A stretch of DNA of 64,000 nucleotides. It comes from Geitlerinema sp. PCC 7407 (GTDB lineage Bacteria; Cyanobacteriota; Cyanobacteriia; PCC-7407). Within the stretch, counting starts at the first letter, position 1. Every line of letters begins with the position of its first letter. A program made the position numbers and the translations under genes. The stretch is from positions 1,476,501 through 1,540,500 of the forward strand of contig NC_019703.1 in assembly GCF_000317045.1 (NCBI RefSeq), given 5' to 3'. This document shows, in pieces, positions 38,038-44,468 of the stretch. A model generated the notes under the pieces. It searched no databases. It was not told the DNA's origin and saw only the letters and a list, made by a program, of their open reading frames with translations.

Positions 38038-38907
38038 CTAGACGTACTGGGGAATCGTCAGCGATGGCTGGCTAGCCGTCACCGCTGCGATGCCTCGACC
38101 CACCGCAGCCGCGACGGGACGCAGGCTGTGTACCAGGTCCACCATGTCCTCCAGGGAGAGGGCTTGGCGCGCGTCGGAAACCGATTTCTCGGGCTCCGGA
38201 TGACACTCGATCAGCAGCCCATCCGCTCCGCAGGCCACCGCACCCCGCGCCAGATCGGCCACTAGCTCCCGCTTGCCGGCTGCGTGGCTCGGATCCACCA
38301 TCACAGGCAGGTGCGTGATTTGCTTGAGGGCTACCACCGCGCCCAGGTCCAGCACATTGCGCGTGTAGGGATCGAAGCTGCGAATGCCGCGCTCACACAG
38401 GATGACCTGGGAATTGCCGTGGCTGAGGATGTACTCCGCCGCCATGACGAATTCTTCGAGGGTGGCGGCGAGGCCCCGCTTGAGGATCACGGGCTTATCC
38501 ACGGTGCCTAGCGCCTTGAGCAAATCGAAGTTCTGCATGTTGCGACTGCCGATCTGGAGCACGTCGGCGTGGGCTGCGACGGCCTCGATTTGGGCGATCG
38601 CCATCACCTCGGTCACCACCGGCACCTGGTAGCGCCGCCGAATCGTATCGAGAATTTCTAAGCCTTCTTGGCCCATCCCCTGGAACGCGTAGGGCGAGGT
38701 GCGGGGCTTGTAGACCCCTCCCCGAATGCCCTGCACCGGCGCTACTGCTAGCGCTTCGGCGACGGCTTCCATCTGGGCGAGGCTCTCTACGGCGCAGGGG
38801 CCACCAACAATCACTAGGTCGCGGCCACCGATGGTGACGGTGTCCGATAAAGCAATTTGGCTGCGGGTTTGCTGCTGCGTTTTGGCGGTCAATTTAGCGT
38901 CTTTCAT
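38038..38907 (-). CDS. aroF: 3-deoxy-7-phosphoheptulonate (DAHP) synthase
   Basis: Condenses phosphoenolpyruvate and erythrose 4-phosphate, the committed entry to the shikimate pathway. The 289-residue protein is a type I-beta enzyme (KDO8P-synthase-like): VIVGGPCAVESLAQMEA, GGVYKPRTSPYAFQG, LQIGSRNMQNFDLLKALG, KPVILKRG, ERGIRSF and VMVDPSHAAGKREL, with the metal-site Cys, His, Glu and Asp expected. The ATG at 38907 lacks a strong Shine-Dalgarno, as do both upstream leader ORFs. The roughly 470-nt 5' leader has two terminator/leader-peptide units, indicating control by aromatic amino acid supply. Confidence 0.97.
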   Translation of the reverse strand: MKDAKLTAKTQQQTRSQIALSDTVTIGGRDLVIVGGPCAVESLAQMEAVAEALAVAPVQGIRGGVYKPRTSPYAFQGMGQEGLEILDTIRRRYQVPVVTEVMAIAQIEAVAAHADVLQIGSRNMQNFDLLKALGTVDKPVILKRGLAATLEEFVMAAEYILSHGNSQVILCERGIRSFDPYTRNVLDLGAVVALKQITHLPVMVDPSHAAGKRELVADLARGAVACGADGLLIECHPEPEKSVSDARQALSLEDMVDLVHSLRPVAAAVGRGIAAVTASQPSLTIPQYV

Positions 38908-39003
38908 GGGAGTGCTTGGGAAATGAATGATTAGAGAATGTGAACGAAATCAGAGCGGGTCGAAGATTCTAGAAAGCTGGGTAATTACTGGGCAACAACT
39001 GAG

Positions 39004-39041
39004 CAACAAAAAAGCCCGAAACCGTCGTGGTCCCGGGCTTT
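39004..39041 (-). terminator. Attenuator terminator 2 in the aroF leader
   Basis: On the minus strand a 13-bp stem, AAAGCCCGGGACC (39041-39029) with GGTTTCGGGCTTT (39023-39011), two G-U pairs inside, loop ACGAC, then TTTTTT overlapping the end of the stem. It is a strong Rho-independent terminator located 97 nt upstream of the aroF ATG, with no complete gene ahead of it except leader ORF 2. It would stop transcription before aroF. Confidence 0.88.
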
Positions 39042-39059
39042 GCGTACAGCATGACCAAT

Positions 39060-39125
39060 CTACCCGGGTGAGGTCCTGGGCCAAAAATAAAAGCCATAAA
39101 ACCAGCTAGAGATAGGTTGAATCAT
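39060..39125 (-). CDS. Aromatic-rich leader peptide 2 (aroF attenuator)
   Basis: A 21-codon ORF, too short for gene finders, starting at ATG 39125 and ending at TAG 39060. Residues 8-15 read WFYGFYFW; in total 7 of 21 residues are Trp, Phe or Tyr (2 W, 3 F, 2 Y). The stop lies 18 nt ahead of terminator 2. The last codons carry CCCGGG (39068-39063), which can pair with the CCCGGG in the 5' arm of terminator 2. There is no Shine-Dalgarno, but the start context (CCCACCATG) resembles that of leader 1 (CACCACCATG). Function as an attenuation peptide is inferred from composition and placement. Confidence 0.75.
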   Translation of the reverse strand: MIQPISSWFYGFYFWPRTSPG

Positions 39126-39167
39126 GGTGGGCTACTAGAGGAGAACAGGCAGAGCGTCGAAGTGAAA

Positions 39168-39206
39168 ACCGAAAATAAAAAACCGCAGGTTTTGAGTCCT
39201 GCGGTT
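39168..39206 (-). terminator. Attenuator terminator 1 in the aroF leader
   Basis: On the minus strand a perfect 9-bp stem AACCGCAGG (39206-39198) with CCTGCGGTT (39189-39181), loop ACTCAAAA, followed by TTTTATTTTC. It lies between leader ORF 1 and leader ORF 2. Its 5' arm overlaps a 12-nt segment able to pair with the end of leader ORF 1. Confidence 0.87.
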
Positions 39207-39251
39207 CACCTAGAGTTCCATGCGCGAGCTGGATTCACTCCAAGTGAACCG
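39202..39251 (-). promoter_or_regulatory. Antiterminator pairing for attenuator 1
   Basis: On the minus strand CGGTTCACTTGG (39251-39240), inside the last codons of leader ORF 1, can pair with CTAGGTGAACCG (39213-39202): 8 Watson-Crick pairs, then two G-U and two further Watson-Crick pairs. This would remove AACCG from the terminator 1 stem. A protector hairpin, TTCAC/GTGAA (39248-39244 with 39238-39234), competes with it. Together these form the 1:2, 2:3 and 3:4 alternatives of a classic attenuator. Confidence 0.7.
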
Positions 39252-39291
39252 ACGTAAACCAATAAAAGTAAAAGCTTGAGAAACCAAACAT
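39235..39291 (-). CDS. Aromatic-rich leader peptide 1 (aroF attenuator)
   Basis: An 18-codon ORF starting at ATG 39291 and ending at TGA 39235. It begins MFGFSSFYFYWF, so 8 of 18 residues are aromatic (5 Phe, 2 Tyr, 1 Trp). It starts about 80 nt inside the predicted transcript. A ribosome finishing this ORF would cover the antiterminator's 5' strand (39251-39240); one stalled at the Phe/Tyr/Trp codons would leave it free. No Shine-Dalgarno is visible. The role is inferred from codon content and RNA structure. Confidence 0.77.
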   Translation of the reverse strand: MFGFSSFYFYWFTSVHLE

Positions 39292-39379
39292 GGTGGTGCG
39301 TTCCAGGGAATTTCTGTGATCTGGTATGAGCCGGAGCCCGAAGCGATCGGCTCGACAGAACAAGACATCGACTGCTGCG

Positions 39380-39408
39380 ACTCTAACAAAGCTAGAAAAG
39401 AGCGTCAA
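39380..39408 (-). promoter_or_regulatory. Probable sigma70-type promoter for the aroF leader
   Basis: On the minus strand -35 TTGACG (39408-39403; 5 of 6 matches), a 17-bp spacer, and -10 TAGAGT (39385-39380; 4 of 6). Transcription would begin near 39373 and include both leader ORFs before aroF. Confidence 0.65.
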
Positions 39409-39426
39409 CACCTCTTGAGGCCTAGT

Positions 39427-39466
39427 TCATCCCCAATGATGCTTCAAGAGGCGTCATTGGGGATGA
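39427..39466. repeat. 13-bp perfect inverted repeat upstream of the aroF promoter
   Basis: TCATCCCCAATGA (39427-39439) and TCATTGGGGATGA (39454-39466), 14-nt loop. It lies 18 bp upstream of the predicted aroF -35 and about 170 bp after the DUF4349 stop. No T tract follows on the minus strand, so it may be a weak terminator of DUF4349 or an operator. Confidence 0.6.
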
Positions 39467-39634
39467 GAGCTGGTCGGTAGACGCAGGCGATTTTGATGGA
39501 GTGGGACTGCTTCGAGGAACGCTGTATTGGTTGTACCAAAAGCTGCTCCGAGACCGGTGCCAATCTGGCTAGATTTTGGCTCAGTTTTGGCTAAAACTTG
39601 GCGATCGCCCTCTAAAGCCGCTGCAAATCAGGAC

Positions 39635-40573
39635 TCAAGAGTCCCTAGGAGGAGTAGCAGCGCTGGAGGCGATCGCCCGCTGGTGGCTGCGGCGGCGCAG
39701 ACGCGTAGCCCAAAGAATAACCACCGCGATCAGCCAGTAGGGGCTGTATACCAGCAGCCAGATACCCAGCTGCATCAAGTTAGTGGTGAACTCACCCAGG
39801 GCGTAAGTGGACTGGTTCCAGGCGTCTCGCAGTTCCGTAGAGACAGGCTGGGTTGGGGGGGCGCTGCTCGGAGACTGGCTGAGGCTGAGCTGAATGTTTG
39901 AGAAAGCCACCTGAGTGCGCAAGTACTTGAGCTGGGCCTCGATTTGCTCAATGCTTTCTCGCGTTTTGCTGAGCTCTTGGGTGACTTTTAGGACGTCTCC
40001 CACGGAGCCCGAGCGATCGAGGATTTCGAGGAGCTGCGCTTCGGTGCGCTTCTGGTTGCGCAGCCGTGCATCTAGGTCAATTAGCTGGGTCGAGACATCT
40101 TCTGCAACGACGCTGCGCTGCTCGACGGTGCCCAGGCCGCTCAGAGCTTCGAGGATGCTGTCCAGCTTGGCTTGGGGAACGCGCACTGCCATCTGAACGC
40201 TGGGCCGAGGGCGATCGCCTCCCGCTGCATCTTCTTGGAGCTGCAACACGTCCCCACTTTGCTGCCGCACCAGGTTAGTCACCTGCTGTACGGTGGCCTG
40301 GAGATCTGTAACCACCAGGCTCAGATTGGCTCGCCGAATCAGTTGAGGCTTGGGTGCTGTGACGGAGGCGATCGCCCCCACCGGTTGCTGCGGCGCTGAG
40401 GCTATGGTGGGGGCTCTTTCAGCCATATTGGCCGGTGCATCAGGCAGGATCACCTGTTGCAAAAGAGAGCCGTCATCGACGGACTCAGCCTTCTGGGCAC
40501 TACAGCCTGCCAGTAGCGTGCTGCCAACCAGCAAAACCAGCAAAATTCTTGAAGAAGTGCGAGACATGCGCAT
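39635..40573 (-). CDS. DUF4349 lipoprotein
   Basis: A 312-residue envelope protein. The N-terminus is a lipoprotein signal with lipobox LLAGC (SRILLVLLVGSTLLAGCSAQ, shown in part). The DUF4349 domain follows (LIRRANLSLVVTDLQATVQQV, VQMAVRVPQAKLDSILEAL, DVSTQLIDLDARLRNQKRTE), containing a coiled-coil insert, then a transmembrane helix near the C-terminus (IWLLVYSPYWLIAVVILWA) and a basic tail. Function of the family is unknown. ATG 40573 or 40567 begins the signal; the frame is open to 40645. Confidence 0.85.
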   Translation of the reverse strand: MRMSRTSSRILLVLLVGSTLLAGCSAQKAESVDDGSLLQQVILPDAPANMAERAPTIASAPQQPVGAIASVTAPKPQLIRRANLSLVVTDLQATVQQVTNLVRQQSGDVLQLQEDAAGGDRPRPSVQMAVRVPQAKLDSILEALSGLGTVEQRSVVAEDVSTQLIDLDARLRNQKRTEAQLLEILDRSGSVGDVLKVTQELSKTRESIEQIEAQLKYLRTQVAFSNIQLSLSQSPSSAPPTQPVSTELRDAWNQSTYALGEFTTNLMQLGIWLLVYSPYWLIAVVILWATRLRRRSHQRAIASSAATPPRDS

Positions 40574-40701
40574 CTTGATCCGGCCAGGATTGACGGGATT
40601 GGCGGCCCGATAAACGAGAATGGGGGAATCATTCGATACCCCCATCCTAGAAAAACTGCCTAGCCGCAGCGGGACCGTTGCGAAAACCGTTACGGATCAC
40701 C

Positions 40702-41103
40702 TCAGGGAGCGGCCGGACTGGCTACCCGGTACACTTCCTCGGTGAGCGGCTGACACACCGCCAGTCCTAGGGCGGGGTTTTGGCGATAGGCTTCGGTCGC
40801 CTGCCAGACGCTCACCGTGCGATCGCCCGCGATGTGATAGAGGTACTCCGCATCCGGCGCATAGTTCAGGCCAACCCGTAGATTCGAGAAGTCGTCCTCG
40901 CAAATCTCAAAGCCAAAGCGCACTACGACTTGAGCCAAAAGGCATTCAGGTGTATCGCGGTATTCTCCAGAGGTTTCTCGTTCTTGCCAAAATTTTTCTA
41001 GAAACGGCTGGAGAATCCGGCGCACCTTGTCCGGAGCACCGTTCCGGCTTGCATAGATGATTGCTGGATTTCCTTCTACGATGATGTGACAAGGAATGGC
41101 CAT
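40702..41103 (-). CDS. Conserved cyanobacterial protein of unknown function
   Basis: A 133-residue soluble protein starting MAIPCHIIVEGNPAIIYAS, with FWQERETSGEYRDTPECLLAQ and RFGFEICEDDFSNLRVG. I recognise this style of sequence as conserved in cyanobacteria, but know no domain name or function. Three cysteines are spread through the protein without a metal-binding pattern. It is divergent from the next small gene. Confidence 0.7.
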   Translation of the reverse strand: MAIPCHIIVEGNPAIIYASRNGAPDKVRRILQPFLEKFWQERETSGEYRDTPECLLAQVVVRFGFEICEDDFSNLRVGLNYAPDAEYLYHIAGDRTVSVWQATEAYRQNPALGLAVCQPLTEEVYRVASPAAP

Positions 41104-41216
41104 TTAATTAACTCCGGAGATCAAGGCGCTAGCGTCTAGGGGCTAGCCAGCTGAAGGAAGGTATCTATACGAATAGTACGGGACTATAACGTCTGGATGA
41201 TGCAGGAGGAAGGGGA

Positions 41217-41648
41217 GTGAATGCTGCTGAACAAGTTACAGATTTCCAGCTTGCCAGCAAGATTGCGGCGGTGGTGAACCTGTTTCGCTCAAAGTTTCCC
41301 GATGCCAAGGCCGATATGAAGCCCTGGGCCAACGATCCGGATACTCGAGAGTGGATGGATCCAGACTCGATCGACATTGGCTTCCATCTGCCTGGCTGGA
41401 GTCCCCGCTTTCAGAGCCGCAGCATTTTGGTCCAGATTCGGTTTTATCGCGATCCGCTGGAGGCGTCCCACCGAGCGATCGGCATTGATGTGGCCGGGTT
41501 CACCCACCAAGGGGAGCAGTGGCGCTTTTCGACCGTGGGCAACTGGGAGTTTGAGGGGCGAGCGCAGCCCAAAGAGGCGATCGCCGATCAGCTACGAGAG
41601 TTTTGCCGCCAAAGCTTTGATCTCTTTAACGCCGAGACCCCTGCTTAA
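41217..41648 (+). CDS. Conserved protein of unknown function
   Basis: A 143-residue soluble protein with GTG start at 41217 preceded by GGAAGGGGA, an acceptable ribosome site. It has KPWANDPDTREWMDPDSIDIGFHLPGWSPRF split around a hydrophobic strand, and ILVQIRFYRD. No catalytic motif is evident and I cannot name the family. It is convergent with the bestrophin gene, 11 bp apart. Confidence 0.65.
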   Translation: MNAAEQVTDFQLASKIAAVVNLFRSKFPDAKADMKPWANDPDTREWMDPDSIDIGFHLPGWSPRFQSRSILVQIRFYRDPLEASHRAIGIDVAGFTHQGEQWRFSTVGNWEFEGRAQPKEAIADQLREFCRQSFDLFNAETPA

Positions 41649-41659
41649 AGATTTCCTCC

Positions 41660-42631
41660 CTAGCTTCCGGGATGAATATTTTGCAGGGTAGTGGGGTCTG
41701 GCTCCTGGTAGGTCCGCACCGAAGGGCTCAGGGTGATCAGATCTTCGATATTGCGCTGCATCGTTGTGCAAATCGTGTCCAAGGGCAAATCGTTAAAGTC
41801 GCGCCCAAAGGGATTTTCGATTTCGATGCCGATTTCTTCGATGCCAAACAGCGTGAAGCTGATAATAGCCGCTGTGATGCCGGTCCACCAGCCCAGCTCG
41901 CCCACCATTTGAAAAGGCAGCGTGAGAGAGTAGAGCAGCAAAAGCTGCTTGAGATGGATGGCGTAGGCGAGGGGAATCGGCGTCTTGAGGATGCGCTCGC
42001 AGGCTCCAAGGGCGTCTACTAGGTTGTTGAGCAGCTGCTGAAGGGTTGTGAGCTGATAGACTTGCAGGCGATCGCGCTGGTACTGGTGCTGCAAATAATC
42101 CCCGATCCAAAACATGATTTCCAGCGGCGGATTATTCATGGTCTGGAGCTTCTCAAACTGCTGAATCGACAGCAGATGGCTCAGCTCACTGTTGACGGGC
42201 TCTTGGCGCAGATGGAGCTTGAGCGACACAGCAAAGGCGCTGAGCAGTCGCAACGCCGCCACCTTCTCCGCATGGTCTTGCTCGTCCTTCTCCAGGATCG
42301 AAACCCAAATTTGCCGCGACAGATTGCGGATGCTGTTGACCACGTTTCCCCAGATTTTTCGCCCTTCCCAGTAGCGCTCGTAGGCGGTATTGGTCCGAAA
42401 GACCAGCAGCAAACCCAGCACAAGATTGGGAATGAGGCTACTCAGAAACGGCAGCGAGACCGGCGCGATCGTCTTGTGGAAGTAGGTAATCACCACGCCA
42501 AAAAGGCCGCATAGAATGACCCGCGGCATGACGGAGGGAATGACAGAGCCCTGCAACTGCAATGCCGTCCGAAACCAGTGACGATGGTTAAGGGAAAAGG
42601 GGTCTTTACTGAAGGAGCCGCGTTTTGCCAT
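41660..42631 (-). CDS. Bestrophin-family anion channel
   Basis: A 323-residue integral membrane protein of the bestrophin (UPF0187) family. Seen are LVLGLLLVFRTNTAYERYWEGRKIWG, the diagnostic region, then SLTLPFQMVGELGWWTG and IEEIGIEIENPFGRDFNDLPLD near the C-terminus. Bestrophins form pentameric chloride/bicarbonate channels; in photosynthetic organisms related proteins act in thylakoid anion balance or bicarbonate supply. The ion carried here is not determined. Start ATG 42631. Confidence 0.93.
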   Translation of the reverse strand: MAKRGSFSKDPFSLNHRHWFRTALQLQGSVIPSVMPRVILCGLFGVVITYFHKTIAPVSLPFLSSLIPNLVLGLLLVFRTNTAYERYWEGRKIWGNVVNSIRNLSRQIWVSILEKDEQDHAEKVAALRLLSAFAVSLKLHLRQEPVNSELSHLLSIQQFEKLQTMNNPPLEIMFWIGDYLQHQYQRDRLQVYQLTTLQQLLNNLVDALGACERILKTPIPLAYAIHLKQLLLLYSLTLPFQMVGELGWWTGITAAIISFTLFGIEEIGIEIENPFGRDFNDLPLDTICTTMQRNIEDLITLSPSVRTYQEPDPTTLQNIHPGS

Positions 42632-42751
42632 AGAAGAAGGAGCCGCAGAAAATAGGGAGGCGCGATCGCCCGGCCGCTCTAAGGGTACCCATTTTGCCGG
42701 TAAATTGCAGAGAATCCCAGATTATCTCTGGTTCGTCGAGAAATGCTGGCC

Positions 42752-43297
42752 CTAGGCTGGACCTTGGACCCTTGACAGCAGCTTTTCGGGGCTGGCGTTG
42801 TGGTCGATGAACGAGAAGAGGTGGCGATAGCGCAGACGTCCCTGGGCATCGAGGACAAACTGGGCTGGCAAGGGTGCGCCCAGCGCCTGACCGGTCCCGT
42901 AGGCCCGGAAGGTTTGGCAGCTCTCGTCGCTCAGCAGGGGCATTTTCAGGCCGAGGTCCTGAACTACGATGGTGCTTTGCTCAGGGTCGGTGCTGGTGAT
43001 CATCAGCAGCTCGATGCCCCGCTCTGCGAACCGCTCGTACTGCTCATTGAGGGCCTTGATGTGGGGAAAGCAGAAGGGGCAGTATTGCTTTTCGGTGAAG
43101 ATGCGGGTGAAGGCCAGGATAACGGGCCGGCCTTGGTAGTCGCTGAGGGAAACGGTCCGTTTGTTGCGGATGTCAGGCAGGCTAAAGGATGGGGTCGACT
43201 GGCCCAGCTGTAGCCGGGAAGTGGCAGGGATGGGCAGGAGATTATTAAAAAATCGCTGGTTGAACAGGCCGCTAAAGTCTGTGGAGATTAGCACCAT
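42752..43297 (-). CDS. Peroxiredoxin-like (AhpC/TSA, redoxin) protein
   Basis: A 181-residue thioredoxin-fold protein. The core is PSFSLPDIRNKRTVSLSDYQGRPVILAF, followed by YCPFCFPHIKALNEQY, which holds two cysteines where a peroxiredoxin has its single peroxidatic Cys. LPAQFVLDAQGRLRYRH follows the usual cis-Pro region. It could be a thiol peroxidase or a redox-carrier relative. It lies upstream of nothing else on its strand but follows the 2-Cys peroxiredoxin gene, with a terminator between. Confidence 0.82.
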   Translation of the reverse strand: MVLISTDFSGLFNQRFFNNLLPIPATSRLQLGQSTPSFSLPDIRNKRTVSLSDYQGRPVILAFTRIFTEKQYCPFCFPHIKALNEQYERFAERGIELLMITSTDPEQSTIVVQDLGLKMPLLSDESCQTFRAYGTGQALGAPLPAQFVLDAQGRLRYRHLFSFIDHNASPEKLLSRVQGPA

Positions 43298-43388
43298 GAC
43301 TCAAGATTCTCCTGAGGAACAAAAGGTGGGAAGCAGTTAGGGGCGATCGCCCCTAGCAAGGCTAGGCTGAGGCTGAGCACCCCAACCA

Positions 43389-43421
43389 AAAAGCCCCAAT
43401 ACTTCTCAGTATCAGGGCTTT
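43389..43421 (-). terminator. Rho-independent terminator after the 2-Cys peroxiredoxin gene
   Basis: On the minus strand AAAGCCCTGATACT (43421-43408) pairs imperfectly with AGTATTGGGGCTTT (43402-43389), followed by TTGG. It ends the peroxiredoxin transcript about 30 nt after the stop. Confidence 0.75.
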
Positions 43422-43449
43422 GGGAGCGCGAATGAAGCGCTGAGGGTGA

Positions 43450-44055
43450 TTACACCGCTGCGAAGTATTCCTTCGCCTTCACGGGGTCGGGATTCATGGT
43501 CTTCTGACCGGGCTGCCAGCCAGCGGGGCAGACCTCATCGGGGTGAGACTGCACGTACTGGATGGCTTGCAGGGTCCGCAGGGTCTCATCAACGCTGCGG
43601 CCGAAGGAGAGGTTGTTGATGGTGGAGTGCTGGATGACGCCTTCCTTGTCGATGATGAACAGGCCGCGCAGAGCGATACCAGCTTCAGGATCGAGGACGT
43701 TGTAGGCGGCGCTGATTTCTTTCTTGATGTCAGAAACCAGGGGATAGTTTAGGTCGCCCAGACCACCGGAGCGACGATCGGTTTGGATCCAAGCCAGGTG
43801 GGAGAACTCGCTGTCCACGGACACGCCGAGAACTTCGGTGCCGAGCTGCTTGAACTCTTCGTAGCGATCGCTGAAAGCGGTGATTTCCGTCGGGCAGACG
43901 AAAGTAAAGTCGAGGGGATAGAAGAACAGGACGACGTACTTGCCGCGATAGTCAGAAAGCTTGATCGTCTTGAATTCTTGGTCTACTACTGCGGTAGCGG
44001 TGAAGTCGGGAGCAGATTGGCCAACCCGAATGCAGCCTTCGTTGGGATAGGTCAT
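43450..44055 (-). CDS. Typical 2-Cys peroxiredoxin
   Basis: A 201-residue thioredoxin-dependent peroxidase, the plastid/cyanobacterial 2-Cys type. The peroxidatic Cys is in [14 protein letters not shown] and the resolving Cys in [22 protein letters not shown] and [14 protein letters not shown] are family segments. The ATG at 44055 follows an AGGAGAAGA site. The protein detoxifies hydrogen and alkyl peroxides. An HLR1-like direct repeat lies about 90 bp upstream. Confidence 0.97.
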   Translation of the reverse strand: MTYPNEGCIRVGQSAPDFTATAVVDQEFKTIKLSDYRGKYVVLFFYPLDFTFVCPTEITAFSDRYEEFKQLGTEVLGVSVDSEFSHLAWIQTDRRSGGLGDLNYPLVSDIKKEISAAYNVLDPEAGIALRGLFIIDKEGVIQHSTINNLSFGRSVDETLRTLQAIQYVQSHPDEVCPAGWQPGQKTMNPDPVKAKEYFAAV

Positions 44056-44141
44056 GAGTCTCTTCTCCTTAGCGAGTACGTCTATGGCTACTGCATCGCT
44101 GATCCCTGAGGGGAGCGTGGTGTGCCGACAGTAAACTGTTA

Positions 44142-44159
44142 TTTACGAACTGTTACGAA
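44142..44159. promoter_or_regulatory. HLR1-like direct repeat upstream of the peroxiredoxin gene
   Basis: TTTACGAA (44142-44149), two bases, GTTACGAA (44152-44159). The spacing matches the HLR1 element bound by RpaB, (G/T)TTACA(T/A)(T/A)-NN-repeat, with G for A in each half. It lies 87 bp upstream of the peroxiredoxin ATG. Confidence 0.4.
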
Positions 44160-44468
44160 TATATCATAGTCATAACGATTTTGACTAAGCCTGAGGGGCG
44201 ATAAAAGTTTTTGGGCTGGCTTGAGAGTCGCTACGGAGGGCGATCGCCTGTTCTCTAGCCTAAGATTGGCCGATAATCCAATTCCAGGCGTGGGTGTAAG
44301 GGCAGCCTGAAGGGTGAAATTTGAACTGTGAAATTGGCTTGGGGTGAGAGGCGATCGCCACAAAAAGCCTCAGTGAGCTCAGCGAATGCCAGTTCACTCG
44401 GTCAATTCATGGGTGCATGGCTCGAATGCATTGCTCGCGATCGGCGGTGTGCCGCAGAGGGTAGGCCA

